Below are positions 63,891 to 64,000 of a stretch of 64,000 nucleotides of DNA, piece by piece. Source of the DNA: Roseateles_B sp041913905 (GTDB lineage: Bacteria > Pseudomonadota > Gammaproteobacteria > Burkholderiales > Burkholderiaceae_C); contig JAYSEK010000031.1 of NCBI GenBank assembly GCA_041913905.1, positions 3,729-67,728 of the forward strand, given 5' to 3'. The position numbers and the translations under genes are program-made. Within the stretch, counting starts at the first letter, position 1. Every line of letters begins with the position of its first letter. Below the pieces are notes generated by a model. It was not told where the DNA came from and did not search any database. It was given only the letters and a program-made list of their open reading frames with translations.

Positions 63891-64000
63891 GGTTTTCAAA
63901 TCTCCTTTGCGGGCATCTGAAAATGCATGGTCGCGAAGCTCCGTAGTCGACCATGCAAAACACCCGAAACCCGCATGAACACTGGCGAAGCGGGGTGAAT

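Overview
The window is GC-rich throughout (by eye about 70%) and densely coded. Gene content and order point to a betaproteobacterium of the order Burkholderiales, most likely the Roseateles/Mitsuaria/Rubrivivax/Leptothrix branch. The backbone tgt, queA, recG, panCB, oxyR, ubiA, ubiC, proC, putA matches a gene neighbourhood I know from that order. Between these housekeeping genes lie many accessory genes for exported proteins, lipoproteins, sensors and transporters. I found no tRNA, rRNA, CRISPR array, insertion sequence or prophage.

Region 1 to 14.5 kb: a histidine kinase cut by the left edge; a small membrane protein behind tgt; a lipoprotein with a Pro-Thr linker; a LuxR-type response regulator convergent with a hybrid kinase; an orphan solute-binding protein; a YigZ/IMPACT protein; queA; a DksA-type zinc-finger protein with a companion gene; a DUF2799-like lipoprotein; and recG. 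Region 14.6 to 19 kb: four consecutive predicted lipoproteins, namely a di-haem cytochrome c peroxidase homologue, a PQQ-like repeat protein, a cyclophilin and an FKBP. Region 19 to 28.8 kb: panB-panC, oxyR, an Ada-type alkyltransferase, two small unknown genes around a perfect LexA box, a MocR regulator/EamA exporter pair, a 1-Cys peroxiredoxin, and a LysE exporter/WYL regulator pair.

Region 28.9 to 45.6 kb: a chemoreceptor, a stand-alone 2-oxoglutarate dehydrogenase E1 homologue, dps, a Fur-box TonB siderophore receptor, a DUF3667 membrane protein, an OPT transporter, a large PHP-fold lipoprotein, a porin with a small phosphate-binding-like protein, and prfC. Region 45.8 to 64 kb: a 1388-residue membrane protein of unknown family, three more orphan solute-binding proteins, a secreted metallo-beta-lactamase-fold enzyme, ubiA, ubiC, a CigR/RcnB-like protein, a secreted hydrolase, proC, a nitroreductase, bifunctional putA with a divergent Lrp-type regulator, and a gene-poor, lower-GC right end with one small unknown gene.

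Functional themes are queuosine modification (tgt, queA), pantothenate (panB, panC), ubiquinone (ubiA, ubiC), proline metabolism in both directions (putA, proC), peroxide and iron stress (oxyR, peroxiredoxin, di-haem peroxidase homologue, dps, Fur-linked receptor), and DNA repair (recG, ada-like, an SOS-controlled pair). The best candidates for new biology are the LexA-box gene pair near 23.3 kb, the 1388-residue protein at 45.8 to 50.0 kb, the solitary E1 homologue at 30.6 kb, and the four permease-less solute-binding proteins.
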